From Thalassovita sp. (lineage in GTDB: Bacteria > Pseudomonadota > Alphaproteobacteria > Rhodobacterales > Rhodobacteraceae), in assembly GCF_963691685.1 (NCBI RefSeq), contig NZ_OY829290.1, positions 1,798,001-1,862,000 on the forward strand: a stretch of 64,000 nt of DNA, written 5' to 3'. Positions within the stretch are counted from its first letter, which is position 1. Every line of letters begins with the position of its first letter. This document shows, piece by piece, positions 16,629-24,711 of the stretch. The position numbers and the translations under genes are program-made. The notes under the pieces were generated by a model. It was not told the origin of the DNA and did not search any database. It was given only the letters and a program-made list of their open reading frames with translations.

Positions 16629-16739
16629 ACTGCCGACCTATAACTCGCCAAAATGCTGCACCCGTGCTCCAACGGCAGCTTTAGGAAAATAGCAATTCAG
16701 CGTTTTGGCTTCCCGCTAACGACAGTAGTGGGCCGAAAG
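16629..16739. repeat. Dispersed non-coding repeat, copy B1
   Basis: A 111-bp block (starts actgccgacctataactcg, ends gtgggccgaaag) repeated in direct orientation at 19504-19614 with a handful of substitutions. It lies directly against repeat A2 in the 576-bp gene-free stretch 16537-17112. Confidence 0.8.
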
Positions 16740-16743
16740 GCAA

Positions 16744-16910
16744 ACTTTGCAAAGTCCGCTATCTGCGCATCGCTGCCATTGGTGACTCAAGCAGCATCCG
16801 GCACTGCTGCGGTTAAATATTGAACGGCAGCTCTCGGGGATTAGACCTTAGAGCTTTGCGTCTGCAGCAGAGAACGTTCTGAGCCTAATGTGAATGTCCT
16901 GAAAGGGCTG
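16744..16910. repeat. Dispersed non-coding repeat, copy A2
   Basis: The inverted partner of 11863-12029. It runs into repeat C2 at its right end, so B1, A2 and C2 together form one composite repeat unit of about 360 bp. Confidence 0.8.
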
Positions 16911-16989
16911 GCACCAGCAGTTGATAACCTCGGTTTGCGCGCAGTTTTGCTGCGGACACGCTGCCGTACTGCCGCATGGCGGCTTAGAG
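16905..16989. repeat. Dispersed non-coding repeat, copy C2
   Basis: An 85-bp copy of the block at 15676-15760 in the same orientation, with differences such as aattgataacctt versus agttgataacctc. No start codon plus ribosome site supports a gene here. The remaining stretch to 17112 shows nothing further. Confidence 0.75.
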
Positions 16990-17112
16990 CCCAATTGCGA
17001 CCAATGCTGAAAAGTGCACCAATGTCGGTTTCAGAGGGCGCTCAGTTTCTTACGCGGTTTCAGAGGCATTCGCCGGGCACTGACCTGTCGATCTTGCGAT
17101 CCATCCGTCCCG

Positions 17113-17841
17113 TCATGCTTCGCGCGTCGGGTTCCCGTCCTGACTTGGCTCGAAAACGGACCAGGGGCGCAGGTTGAATAGACTATCAGTTGCCTCGGCT
17201 TCCATCATCCGATCGCAGCGGAGTGTTCGGGGCGCCCCGCGCAGGTGATCCCAACAGATTGCGTACCAGACCGGTGGGTTGAGCAGCAGATAGTGCGGTT
17301 CGACTGCGCGCGTGGTCTTCAGCCCCTGCCCATCGCGGTAGCTAATTGACAAAACACGGTTCAGTACAAAGGCTTCTTTCAGCGCACTCCCGACCTGCAT
17401 CGGCGTAGAAGTAAAGCTATCCACCACCGCACCAGATGATGTTGCGCCAATTCGGATACGTTGCCGCAAAGCACTGATCCGACGCTGGTCAGTATGCGAG
17501 AAGGAAGCCAGTAGCTTGCGCCTGATCGCGCCGACATGCCCCATTTGAAGTGCGCTGTAGGCGGTTTCGCCGATGGCCAAACCAATCAATAGGTCGAGTG
17601 TTTCTTCCCGCGTCAGCGAAATGCGCCCAACACCCCATGTCGAAGGCAACCGAACGCCTCCGCCACGCCCACGCTCAGTCTCGACCGGCACGCCGCGTTT
17701 ACGGAGCAACTCCAGATCACGGTGAATAGTGCGCAGTGACACGCCGAGTTCTTCGGCTGCGTTACGAAGAATGAGAGGGTCGTCGGACTTCAGCCAGCTC
17801 TCCAAGTGATCCAAGCGTTCGATGCGAGAAAATGTGCCCAT
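17113..17841 (-). CDS. YafY-type WYL-domain transcriptional regulator
   Basis: A 242-residue regulator. The N-terminal HTH (about residues 6-60) reads RIERLDHLESWLKSDDPLIL and EELGVSLRTIHRDLELLRKR. The C-terminal half is a WYL-type ligand domain, with ISYRDGQGLKTTRAVEPHYL and NPPVWYAICWDHLRG. Such proteins commonly control a divergent neighbour, and the monooxygenase-like gene starts 86 bp away in the opposite direction. The intergenic sequence contains AT-rich stretches (tatgaaatatgccagtatg) suitable for shared promoters. The inducer is unknown. Confidence 0.8.
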   Translation of the reverse strand: MGTFSRIERLDHLESWLKSDDPLILRNAAEELGVSLRTIHRDLELLRKRGVPVETERGRGGGVRLPSTWGVGRISLTREETLDLLIGLAIGETAYSALQMGHVGAIRRKLLASFSHTDQRRISALRQRIRIGATSSGAVVDSFTSTPMQVGSALKEAFVLNRVLSISYRDGQGLKTTRAVEPHYLLLNPPVWYAICWDHLRGAPRTLRCDRMMEAEATDSLFNLRPWSVFEPSQDGNPTREA

Positions 17842-17927
17842 GTGAGAACCATAGTATGAAATATGCCAGTATGTGTCATATTATTCTCTTACAAGCGAGG
17901 AATCAAAATTCAAACTTGGAAAACACC

Positions 17928-18257
17928 ATGACACAACACGTCCTCGAACTCGCCACGATCACCCTTGCCGAAGGAAAAACAGAAGCTGAACTTCTTGACG
18001 CATCAGAAGCCTTTCAGAAAGAATTTCTAAACCATCAAGATGGCTTTCTGCGCCGCGATATGGTGCGCCGGGCCGACGGGACGTTTACTGACGTCATCCT
18101 TTGGGAAAGCCGCGCCAAGGCCGACGCAGTTTTTGAACGCGCACAGCACTCCGAAGCGGTTGGCGTCTACTTCGCGCATATGAAGATCGACCCAGAGAAA
18201 ATGGACGAGGGCGTTGAACATTGCGCCGTTCTGCGCTCGTTCGGCAAAACTGGCTAA
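17928..18257 (+). CDS. Small dimeric alpha/beta-barrel protein (antibiotic biosynthesis monooxygenase-like)
   Basis: A 109-residue protein. The ATG at 17928 starts at the conserved fold (MTQHVLELATITLAEGKTEA); an upstream in-frame start would overlap the divergent regulator. The pattern of strand, helix with DASEAFQKEFLNHQDGFLRR, then DVILWESRAKADAV matches ferredoxin-like ABM-type proteins that act as dimers in oxygenation or stress responses. The substrate is not evident. It is probably controlled by the divergent WYL regulator and cotranscribed with the AlkC-like gene 6 bp downstream. Confidence 0.6.
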   Translation: MTQHVLELATITLAEGKTEAELLDASEAFQKEFLNHQDGFLRRDMVRRADGTFTDVILWESRAKADAVFERAQHSEAVGVYFAHMKIDPEKMDEGVEHCAVLRSFGKTG

Positions 18258-18263
18258 AGCGCC

Positions 18264-19406
18264 ATGGAGCCCTTCAAGAACGAAATCTCTCCCGCGTTGG
18301 TGGGTCTGATCGGCAGGTTACTTGCACGGCACGCGCCCGGCACTGACATCAGCGCCTTTGAGGCTGCAACCCTACCGCAACTGAATCGGCTGGAACTGAA
18401 ACAGCGTGTCACGCTCATCGCCGATGTGATGCACGACCTTCTCCCCCGTGATCCCGAGACGCGCCGGTCAGTACTGCTTGCCATGCTCCATCCCGACGAA
18501 GAAGGGCACGCAAATGCATCCAGCACGGATGATGGGCTGTGCGGTTGGGGCATCTGGCCACTTACGACTGTGGTGGGGCGGCATGGGCTGGGCTCATTGG
18601 AGCAATCGTTGGAAACCCTGCGTGAAATGACGAAGCGAGGCACATCTGAATTTGATGTCCGCCCTTTCATCGCTGCCCATCCTGCGCGGGCGCTAGCTGT
18701 GATCGGGTCCTGGGTGACGGATCAGAACGTCCATGTGCGCCGCCTTGTCAGCGAAGGGACGCGCCCAAGGTTGCCTTGGGGTATGCGGCTGCACGCTCTT
18801 ATTGAAGACCCGTCTGCGTTGCTGCCAATTCTCGCAGAACTGAGGGATGATCCCGCCGAATATGTGCGCCGCTCGGTCGCCAATCACCTCAATGACATTG
18901 CGAAGGATCATCCCGACCTTGTCGCTCGTATCGCGGCAGATTGGATGGAGGGCGCGGACAAGACTCGTGTGAGGTTGCTGCGTCACGCATGTCGGACACT
19001 TATCAAGCAGGGGCATTCTGGGGCGCTCGCCACCTTTGGGATACATTCCCCACAAATTGCCAAACCTGAGATCAGGATTGCAACGCCGACTGTGCTTCTG
19101 GGGAATGCACTGACGTTCGATGTGAACTTACGCTCGACAAATCCCGCTGAACAGCGGCTCATCATTGATTACGTCATCCATCACCGCAAGGCGAATGGAA
19201 CTCTCTCGCCCAAAGTGTTCAAGTGGACGACTATGACACTTGCGCCGGGGCAGGCGCTCAACCTTACGCGGCACCATAAAATGAAACCGATCACGACACG
19301 AAGCTACCATGCCGGTGAGCATCTCTTGGCGTTGCGGATCAATGGGAAGGACTTTGGCGAAGAGTGTTTTGCACTGGAGATGCCCGCTGGCCTCTCCAGG
19401 TCATAG
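18264..19406 (+). CDS. AlkC-like DNA alkylation repair protein (HEAT repeats plus Ig-like tail)
   Basis: A 380-residue protein of helical HEAT-type repeats, clearest at HPARALAVIGSWVTDQNVHV and RDDPAEYVRRSVANHLNDIA. The C-terminal about 110 residues (from PEIRIATPTVLLGNALTFDV) read as a beta-sandwich. AlkC/AlkD glycosylases use HEAT repeats to remove alkylated bases such as 3-methyladenine, and some AlkC proteins have an added C-terminal Ig-like domain, so this architecture fits AlkC. The gene begins 6 bp after the ABM-like gene, suggesting a small stress operon under the WYL regulator. Confidence 0.65.
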   Translation: MEPFKNEISPALVGLIGRLLARHAPGTDISAFEAATLPQLNRLELKQRVTLIADVMHDLLPRDPETRRSVLLAMLHPDEEGHANASSTDDGLCGWGIWPLTTVVGRHGLGSLEQSLETLREMTKRGTSEFDVRPFIAAHPARALAVIGSWVTDQNVHVRRLVSEGTRPRLPWGMRLHALIEDPSALLPILAELRDDPAEYVRRSVANHLNDIAKDHPDLVARIAADWMEGADKTRVRLLRHACRTLIKQGHSGALATFGIHSPQIAKPEIRIATPTVLLGNALTFDVNLRSTNPAEQRLIIDYVIHHRKANGTLSPKVFKWTTMTLAPGQALNLTRHHKMKPITTRSYHAGEHLLALRINGKDFGEECFALEMPAGLSRS

Positions 19407-19503
19407 TACTTTACGAGGCGACTGTGGTTGGAAGATGTGAATTGATCACCTTATGAATATGCAGACGTTCAGAAGTTAGTCGCGTTTGTCGGCTTTGTCC
19501 CAC

Positions 19504-19614
19504 ACTGCCGACCTATAACTCGCCAAAATGCTGCACCCGAGCGCCAACGGCAGCTTTAGGAAAATTGCAATGCAGCGTTTTGGTTTCCCGCTAGCGACAG
19601 TAGTGGGCCGAAAG
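19504..19614. repeat. Dispersed non-coding repeat, copy B2
   Basis: Direct-orientation copy of 16629-16739, same length (111 bp). It fills part of the 453-bp gene-free gap between the AlkC-like and the VOC gene; the rest of that gap shows no recognisable feature apart from the promoter region of the next gene. Confidence 0.8.
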
Positions 19615-19859
19615 CGAACTGTGCTGCCGTTTGGCAGGTTTTCATATTTCCGTTTTGGGAACGATATTCCAATAGCAACTTAAAGCTCCGCGCTAGAAGA
19701 ATACAGCTTGACCAGATCGCAAAATTGGTGAATTTGGTGCTTGGTTTCGTGCTACCCGCCGTGCGCATCCTTATGGAACGGTGAAAGACACTTTGAATTA
19801 TCTAAGACTTCCGGCCAGCGTTCGGTCGGCAACGCGCACACCGCTGATGCTTCGCTGGC

Positions 19860-20405
19860 ATGGAGACAAAAATGTTCAGTCCAGATCAGGCCAAATCCAT
19901 GGCCAAAAAACTGCGTGATGCGCTCGCCGCTGAAGGTAGTGATATCCCGCATTCCAAAGCTCTTGAGCTTGTCGCAAAAAGTCTTGGGTTTGCCGATTGG
20001 AATACCGCAACTGCAACGCTGACAAACGTGGCACCTGAAAATATTGCGTTCACAGGGTGTAACCCGATTTTGCGTTTCTTCGACGAAGCGAAGGCCCGAG
20101 AATTTTATTGTGACTTTCTTGGTTTCAAAGTTGTGTTCGAGCATCGGCATACCCCCGACTTACCGCTCTACATGGCCGTACAACGAGACGGGCTACAGCT
20201 CCATCTCTCCGAACACCACAATGATGCCAGTCCCGGCTCTAATGCGTTTGTTCCGACCACGAACCTACGTGCCTTTCACAACGAGCTGTCTGATCGACGG
20301 TATAACTTCAATCATCCAGATTTGGAAAAGCTACCCTGGGGGCTGCAAATGCAAGTCCACGATCCATTTGGAAATCGTCTGAGATTTTGCGAGCAAGGTT
20401 CTTAA
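19860..20405 (+). CDS. VOC-fold (glyoxalase/bleomycin-resistance-like) protein with an N-terminal helical domain
   Basis: A 181-residue protein. The first about 55 residues (SMAKKLRDALAAEGSDIPHS, KALELVAKSLGFADWNTATA) form the short helical domain often fused to glyoxalase-superfamily proteins. The rest is a VOC domain: PILRFFDEAKAREFYCDFLG, LPLYMAVQRDGLQLHLSEHH, and VHDPFGNRLRFCEQ with the usual Glu near the end. It may bind a metal and a small hydrophobic toxin or substrate. Repeats surround the gene and it has no operon partner. Confidence 0.7.
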   Translation: METKMFSPDQAKSMAKKLRDALAAEGSDIPHSKALELVAKSLGFADWNTATATLTNVAPENIAFTGCNPILRFFDEAKAREFYCDFLGFKVVFEHRHTPDLPLYMAVQRDGLQLHLSEHHNDASPGSNAFVPTTNLRAFHNELSDRRYNFNHPDLEKLPWGLQMQVHDPFGNRLRFCEQGS

Positions 20406-20677
20406 TCAAAGAGGGGCCGCTTAGAAGCAATCACCGCCGATATTTGGCCAGCTTCGCAATGCACTCGACTTCATGATCGACGCAATACGCGCTGCCATCG
20501 ATGGCCAACGCGTCACAGCCGGGACGACAGCAAACCTATTTGATCGCCGTCGTCCCACCTATGGCTTCCATCGGGCTTTTCTCGTATGCTTGCCTGACTT
20601 CCAACCATTGAGAAAGTGAAACAAAAACGCCCAACCGTTTCCGCTGGGTGCATTTGTTAAGGATTCTCATCTCATAG

Positions 20678-20722
20678 GGACCAAGGAGGTCAGCTGGCAC
20701 CAGCAGCTGACCTCCTTGGTCC
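20678..20722. repeat. Perfect 19-bp inverted repeat (hairpin) in a diverged copy of repeat C
   Basis: ggaccaaggaggtcagctg (20678-20696) and its exact reverse complement (20704-20722) are separated by gcaccag. The sequence continues into cgcagtttagctgcggacac, a diverged form of repeat C. No run of T follows, so this is not an ordinary intrinsic terminator. It lies in the 637-bp gene-free stretch 20406-21042, which otherwise shows only diverged repeat sequence. Confidence 0.8.
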
Positions 20723-21042
20723 GCACGCAGTTTAGCTGCGGACACGCCACCGCACTGCAGCTTAGTGGTTTAGAGCACATTTTAACTGACGCTGCACAAT
20801 GCACCTACGATAGCAATGCGCAGAAAGCACCATTTGCAAAGTCGTCGGATTCTAGGGCTTTGCAGAGGTTTCATGCCGCAAGTGCAACGGAAAAAGCCGC
20901 CCTTCGCCGCAGGTGCAGCCGCCAATTGTAATCGAACGGGAAAGGAGTGGACTAAGCGCAAACTCGCTGCAGTTGCGCCAATGGCGGCTTGGTGATGCCT
21001 CGACGGGCAATCTTTGCGCTCTCCAAGTCTTCTGCGCGTAGT

Positions 21043-21423
21043 CTATTCGAGGCTTTCCCGAATAAGATCAAATCCGTTTCCGAACGGATCAGCACAATTT
21101 GCAAGGTCTGCGACCTCTGAGAAGGCTTTCTTTTCAACCGAGCCGCCGTACTTTTCAACTTCTGCACAAACTGGAACGATGTCATCTACTATGAAGTCAA
21201 GATGGACCGGTGTCCAATGACGCTGATAGTGACGTTTTTCATCGGCAGCGCCGATGGTGCCTGCGGCTTTCTCTTGGATGTGAAGATCGAGTGTTCCAAC
21301 GGAGACAACCTGCCAATCATCCGAGTACTTTTTTTTGAATTTACAGCCCAATGCTTCAACATAAAACTTCAAGGCTTTGGACATGTCAGATACATCAATG
21401 CTGATAGTTGCTTTGCGAGCCAA
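21043..21423 (-). CDS. VOC-family (glyoxalase-like) protein
   Basis: A 126-residue single VOC domain: ISIDVSDMSKALKFYVEALG at the start, DLHIQEKA in the middle, VHLDFIVDDIVPVCAEVEKY for the second half and CADPFGNGFDLIRES with the terminal Glu. Such proteins act as metal-dependent lyases, dioxygenases or binding proteins for toxic compounds. The gene stands alone between gene-free stretches; the 301-bp stretch downstream of its start (21424-21724) shows nothing I can name. Confidence 0.7.
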   Translation of the reverse strand: MARKATISIDVSDMSKALKFYVEALGCKFKKKYSDDWQVVSVGTLDLHIQEKAAGTIGAADEKRHYQRHWTPVHLDFIVDDIVPVCAEVEKYGGSVEKKAFSEVADLANCADPFGNGFDLIRESLE

Positions 21424-21724
21424 AACGGTTCCTCCAAGGATTAGTTTGTTCTTCTTTTGTTCCGGCGCTGATTGCCAGTTTTAGTTTTGTAAGTCAACCG
21501 CGTTGTGCGCGATAGCCGACATTCATTAGGCATGCAGAAACCGTGAGTTTGGGCTCGGAGCCTACTTGCGGCAGTGCAACGCCTAATCTTGCTGCTGTAG
21601 CTGAGCTGACGCCACAATAAATGACGGTAGGCAGCCCTAAAGCAGTCCTTGGGTTTTCACGCAGCGAAGGTCGAGAACGAGCCCAAAGTTCGCGATGCTG
21701 CGCGACGCACAAGCGTCTGCTCTT

Positions 21725-22669
21725 CTATTTTGAGCTAATGAGCTTATCCCAGAACCCATTCACAGCAGTCAAATCTTGAACTCCCAACCCTGATAGGCAC
21801 GCCACCGTCGTGTCGACTTGGCTTTTGCCCGCACTTCCAATCAGCAAGCCAAGTTCGGCGAGATTGGCCTTGCACAGCAAACCTTTTGCAATGGCGCGGC
21901 TGGGTGCGCCGTATTTGAGCGCGGACTCGACAGCATCGACATAGACATGTGCATTCTTCAGTATGGCCGGATCAATTTCACACTTGGTTGTGTCGTCAGA
22001 GCCAACTGAGGTTATGTGTTGTCCTTGTCTAACCCATTCTGCGCGGATCAAAGGTTCTTTTGCGCCGGTAGTTGTTACAATGACATCCGATTGCTTGACA
22101 GCGGAAGGCAGGTCTCCGGTTTTGAGGATTTCGACGCTCGGAAAACTATGTTGGAGGTCTCGCACGAGTCTCTCGACGGCGGTGTCTGAACGACCCCATA
22201 TACGCAAGAATTTGATCGGGCGAACCATCATAAGTGCTTCGGCTTGCAAACGCGCCTGCGTCCCCGACCCAACAATCAGCGCCGAAGTCGCATCTTCAGG
22301 CGCAAGTAATTTCGCAACCAAAGCTCCGGCAGCAGCGGTTCGGTAGTCTGAGATCAAATGATCGTCTTGCAATATGGCTAGAGGCCTACAAGTCTCACTA
22401 TCGAATACAGCAATTAGTCCGCTCGACGCTGCTTCGCCTCGATCTGCCAAGACTTGTGACCAACCAGCCATCTTCACTGTAAAAATAGGACAGTCCGGCA
22501 AACTGGCAGACTTGACGTGGATGTCAGCCAGATCGTTGGGGTGCAGCACATAGACCGGAGCTTGAGCAGTTCCGTCGGATATCGCGCAGAAGGCCCTCTC
22601 CGCTGTTGGGACCAAGCTTTCGATATCCAGATATGGCCGGATAGCTTCGGGGCCGAAGAACGGGATCAT
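21725..22669 (-). CDS. Ornithine cyclodeaminase / mu-crystallin family protein
   Basis: A 314-residue NAD(P)-binding protein. The Rossmann motif is LIVGSGTQARLQAEAL; conserved family features include FTVKMAGW with the catalytic Lys, GLIAVFDSETCRPLAILQDD, ISDYRTAAAGALVA and VGSDDTTKCEIDP. Members deaminate ornithine to proline or reduce cyclic imines and ketimines; the exact substrate cannot be read from sequence. It starts inside the stop of the PhzF-like gene (ATGA), so the two are translated together, probably to modify an amino-acid-derived compound. Confidence 0.75.
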   Translation of the reverse strand: MIPFFGPEAIRPYLDIESLVPTAERAFCAISDGTAQAPVYVLHPNDLADIHVKSASLPDCPIFTVKMAGWSQVLADRGEAASSGLIAVFDSETCRPLAILQDDHLISDYRTAAAGALVAKLLAPEDATSALIVGSGTQARLQAEALMMVRPIKFLRIWGRSDTAVERLVRDLQHSFPSVEILKTGDLPSAVKQSDVIVTTTGAKEPLIRAEWVRQGQHITSVGSDDTTKCEIDPAILKNAHVYVDAVESALKYGAPSRAIAKGLLCKANLAELGLLIGSAGKSQVDTTVACLSGLGVQDLTAVNGFWDKLISSK

Positions 22670-23529
22670 GGAGCTATGACCTCGCCTTTGCCTACAAATG
22701 CGACCTCGCCAGCGACGGTCACTCGCTCGATGTCGTCCCGCGCCCCAAAAGGGGTTACAACTATCTCACTGGGCCTTCCCATGAAGTGCCCTTGTTTCAG
22801 CACGAAGGCCTCGCCTGGTCTCACAAGCCCGTGTTTCAACGCGTATGCACCAACTACACCTGCGGCGCTTCCGGTCGCGACATCTTCCATTATCCCGTCG
22901 TTGTTCCAATGCCGCCCCTCAAATGAGTTGATATCGAAGAGATAAGCGAATTCGGCACCAACTCTTTTCAGTCGTTCCTCGAGGTCCGGCACTGTGATGC
23001 GGGCTTCGGCCAAGCCACCGTCAACCGGAACAACCAGATATTTCAAACCAGTGGAAATGACTTCCATCGGTAGATTGGGCAGAGCATCTAAATTGAACGC
23101 ACGGTAAAGCTCTGGGGTTACGTCTACGACGTTCAGCATCTCTGGACGCCCTTGATCCAGTGTACCGAAGTAACGGCCCTCGTGATGTTCAGTGACAACC
23201 TGAACGCTCCGCCCACCTTTGAGTTCAATGGTCCAGATGCGTTTGAAGTCAGCACCTGATTGCTTATGTAGTGTACAAGCCGCACCGATGATGGGGTGTC
23301 CGGCAAATGGCAGCTCTTCGAACAGATCAAAGACCCGGGCAGAAATCCGGTCATTCGTTTCGCTTAGGAAGATTGACTCGAAGTGTCGAAGCTCTTGGGT
23401 GATGGTCAACATTTGTTCACCTTCTAACCCTTTGCTGCCCGTAAATACTGCAAGGCTATTGCCGGAATAGGGTTCGGTCGCAAAGACATCGCAATGAACG
23501 TAGTTGTAGATTTGACTGACTGATGACAT
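22666..23529 (-). CDS. PhzF-family isomerase/epimerase
   Basis: A 287-residue protein with the PhzF double-fold: HCDVFATEPYSGNSLAVFTG at the N-terminus, ESIFLSETNDRISARVFD (with the catalytic Glu), LPFAGHPIIGAACTLH, and GIMEDVATGSAAGVVGAYAL (the second-lobe signature). PhzF relatives isomerise or epimerise amino-acid-like substrates. It overlaps the OCD-like gene by 4 bp and is divergent from an ArsR-type regulator 31 bp away, suggesting a regulated two-gene catabolic or detoxification unit. Confidence 0.8.
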   Translation of the reverse strand: MSSVSQIYNYVHCDVFATEPYSGNSLAVFTGSKGLEGEQMLTITQELRHFESIFLSETNDRISARVFDLFEELPFAGHPIIGAACTLHKQSGADFKRIWTIELKGGRSVQVVTEHHEGRYFGTLDQGRPEMLNVVDVTPELYRAFNLDALPNLPMEVISTGLKYLVVPVDGGLAEARITVPDLEERLKRVGAEFAYLFDINSFEGRHWNNDGIMEDVATGSAAGVVGAYALKHGLVRPGEAFVLKQGHFMGRPSEIVVTPFGARDDIERVTVAGEVAFVGKGEVIAP

Positions 23530-23560
23530 GAAGGACCTACATAGTGGAGAATCTATATAG

Positions 23561-23908
23561 ATGAACAGCTATTCAGATCGAGTTTTTTTGTCAATGGCAC
23601 AGAACTTCAGCGCGCTTGCACATGAGAACCGCATTCGCATTCTTCATTGGCTGTCTGAGCCCGAACGCCATTTTCCGCCACAGGTGGATGGCGACCTAAT
23701 CGATGATGGCGTCTGCGTCGGTTTTATCACTGAGAAAATAGGCCTCAAGCAGCCGACAGTGACTAACCACATGAGGATCCTTCAAGAGGCGGGCTTGGTT
23801 GAAAGCAAGAAGATCAAGAACTGGGTTTTCTACAAACTGCAAAGAGAGCGGGTCAACCGAATTCTAACAGACGTGAGCGTATTGACCGGGAGCGGACACT
23901 CAACTTGA
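23561..23908 (+). CDS. ArsR-type winged-helix transcriptional regulator
   Basis: A 115-residue winged-helix protein: FSALAHENRIRILHWLSEPE for the first helices, then ITEKIGLKQPTVTNHMRILQ as recognition helix and EAGLVESKKIKNWVFYKL as wing. The metal-binding ELCVCD-type motif of ArsR metal sensors is absent, so the signal is probably not a metal. Its divergent position, 31 bp from the PhzF-like gene, makes that operon the likely target. The overlapping promoters lie in 23530-23560. Confidence 0.75.
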   Translation: MNSYSDRVFLSMAQNFSALAHENRIRILHWLSEPERHFPPQVDGDLIDDGVCVGFITEKIGLKQPTVTNHMRILQEAGLVESKKIKNWVFYKLQRERVNRILTDVSVLTGSGHST

Positions 23909-24711
23909 GCTGGCTAGTGTCTACAAAGTCCCGTTTGGCGGAATTTAGGCCGCCAAGGTTTGCGTGTCCGCTTTGGGCTGGCGGCTGACTTCCAAACCAA
24001 AGATCGATCACTCCTAGGGATGGCGCGCGCGTGGGACACCTGTTCTATAACCCTTTGATTTTGTTATACCGCATTTCAGGTGTCCGTGGGACACCTCTCT
24101 GTTGAAATAGCTCGGAAAATTCCGGATATCTAACAACCTGCCGGGCCTACCATTTTTCCCGAGATTGAATTTGAGCGCTTAACGATGGCCTGCCTTCTCG
24201 TGCACATCAACAGGACCGTGTCCCGCCCTTAGTTTATTGCCCAATGGCGGGGAAAACCTTCCAAAGCGCAGGCGGGACCCATCCTTTTTGTTGGGTGGAA
24301 ACAAGGGGTTTGCGGCGGGGGACAAAAAAATTTCTGAAAATCTGCGTGGCCAACTTTGAGGTGTATCGACCCTTGCATTCTTACCGTGATTTCCCGGTAT
24401 GCCGCTGTTTTTAAGGGATTGCGCAACAACTTTACCTGATTGTTGTTCAAATCTGAAACCGCCCGGATTTGCGACCCTATCCCTTTGCGCGCGTCTTTGC
24501 GGGGGTGGGTGCGACTTTTGCGCCTTAAACGATAGACCGGGCGGTCGTTTCCCTTCTTGTCCAAGAGTATGAGGCGTGCGTTGAAAGCCAAGGATCAGAT
24601 GAACCGACCCAATGTCGCAGAGCTGTTCCGCCCCCAGGGGTGGCCCGCATTGTGCGCCGCGAGGACCCCCTCGAACCACCCCAGAAACCCGTACGAGTGA
24701 AGGCCAAGAGT
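23909..24711. other. Gene-free stretch before the chemoreceptor genes
   Basis: About 800 bp without a credible gene. It contains two copies of gtgggacacct about 55 bp apart (near 24029 and 24086). A pyrimidine/purine-rich part near 24300-24350 (ggggtttgcggcgggg, then a run of A) could hold regulatory sites, but I see no clear promoter or terminator. Confidence 0.5.

Noticed and set aside
20536..20931. Short open frames in the region after the VOC gene
   Set aside because: They lie within diverged dispersed-repeat sequence and change frame between copies.
24020..24100. Two copies of gtgggacacct as a possible CRISPR or operator array
   Set aside because: Only two copies with unequal context; too few and too short for a CRISPR array, and no neighbouring gene argues for an operator.
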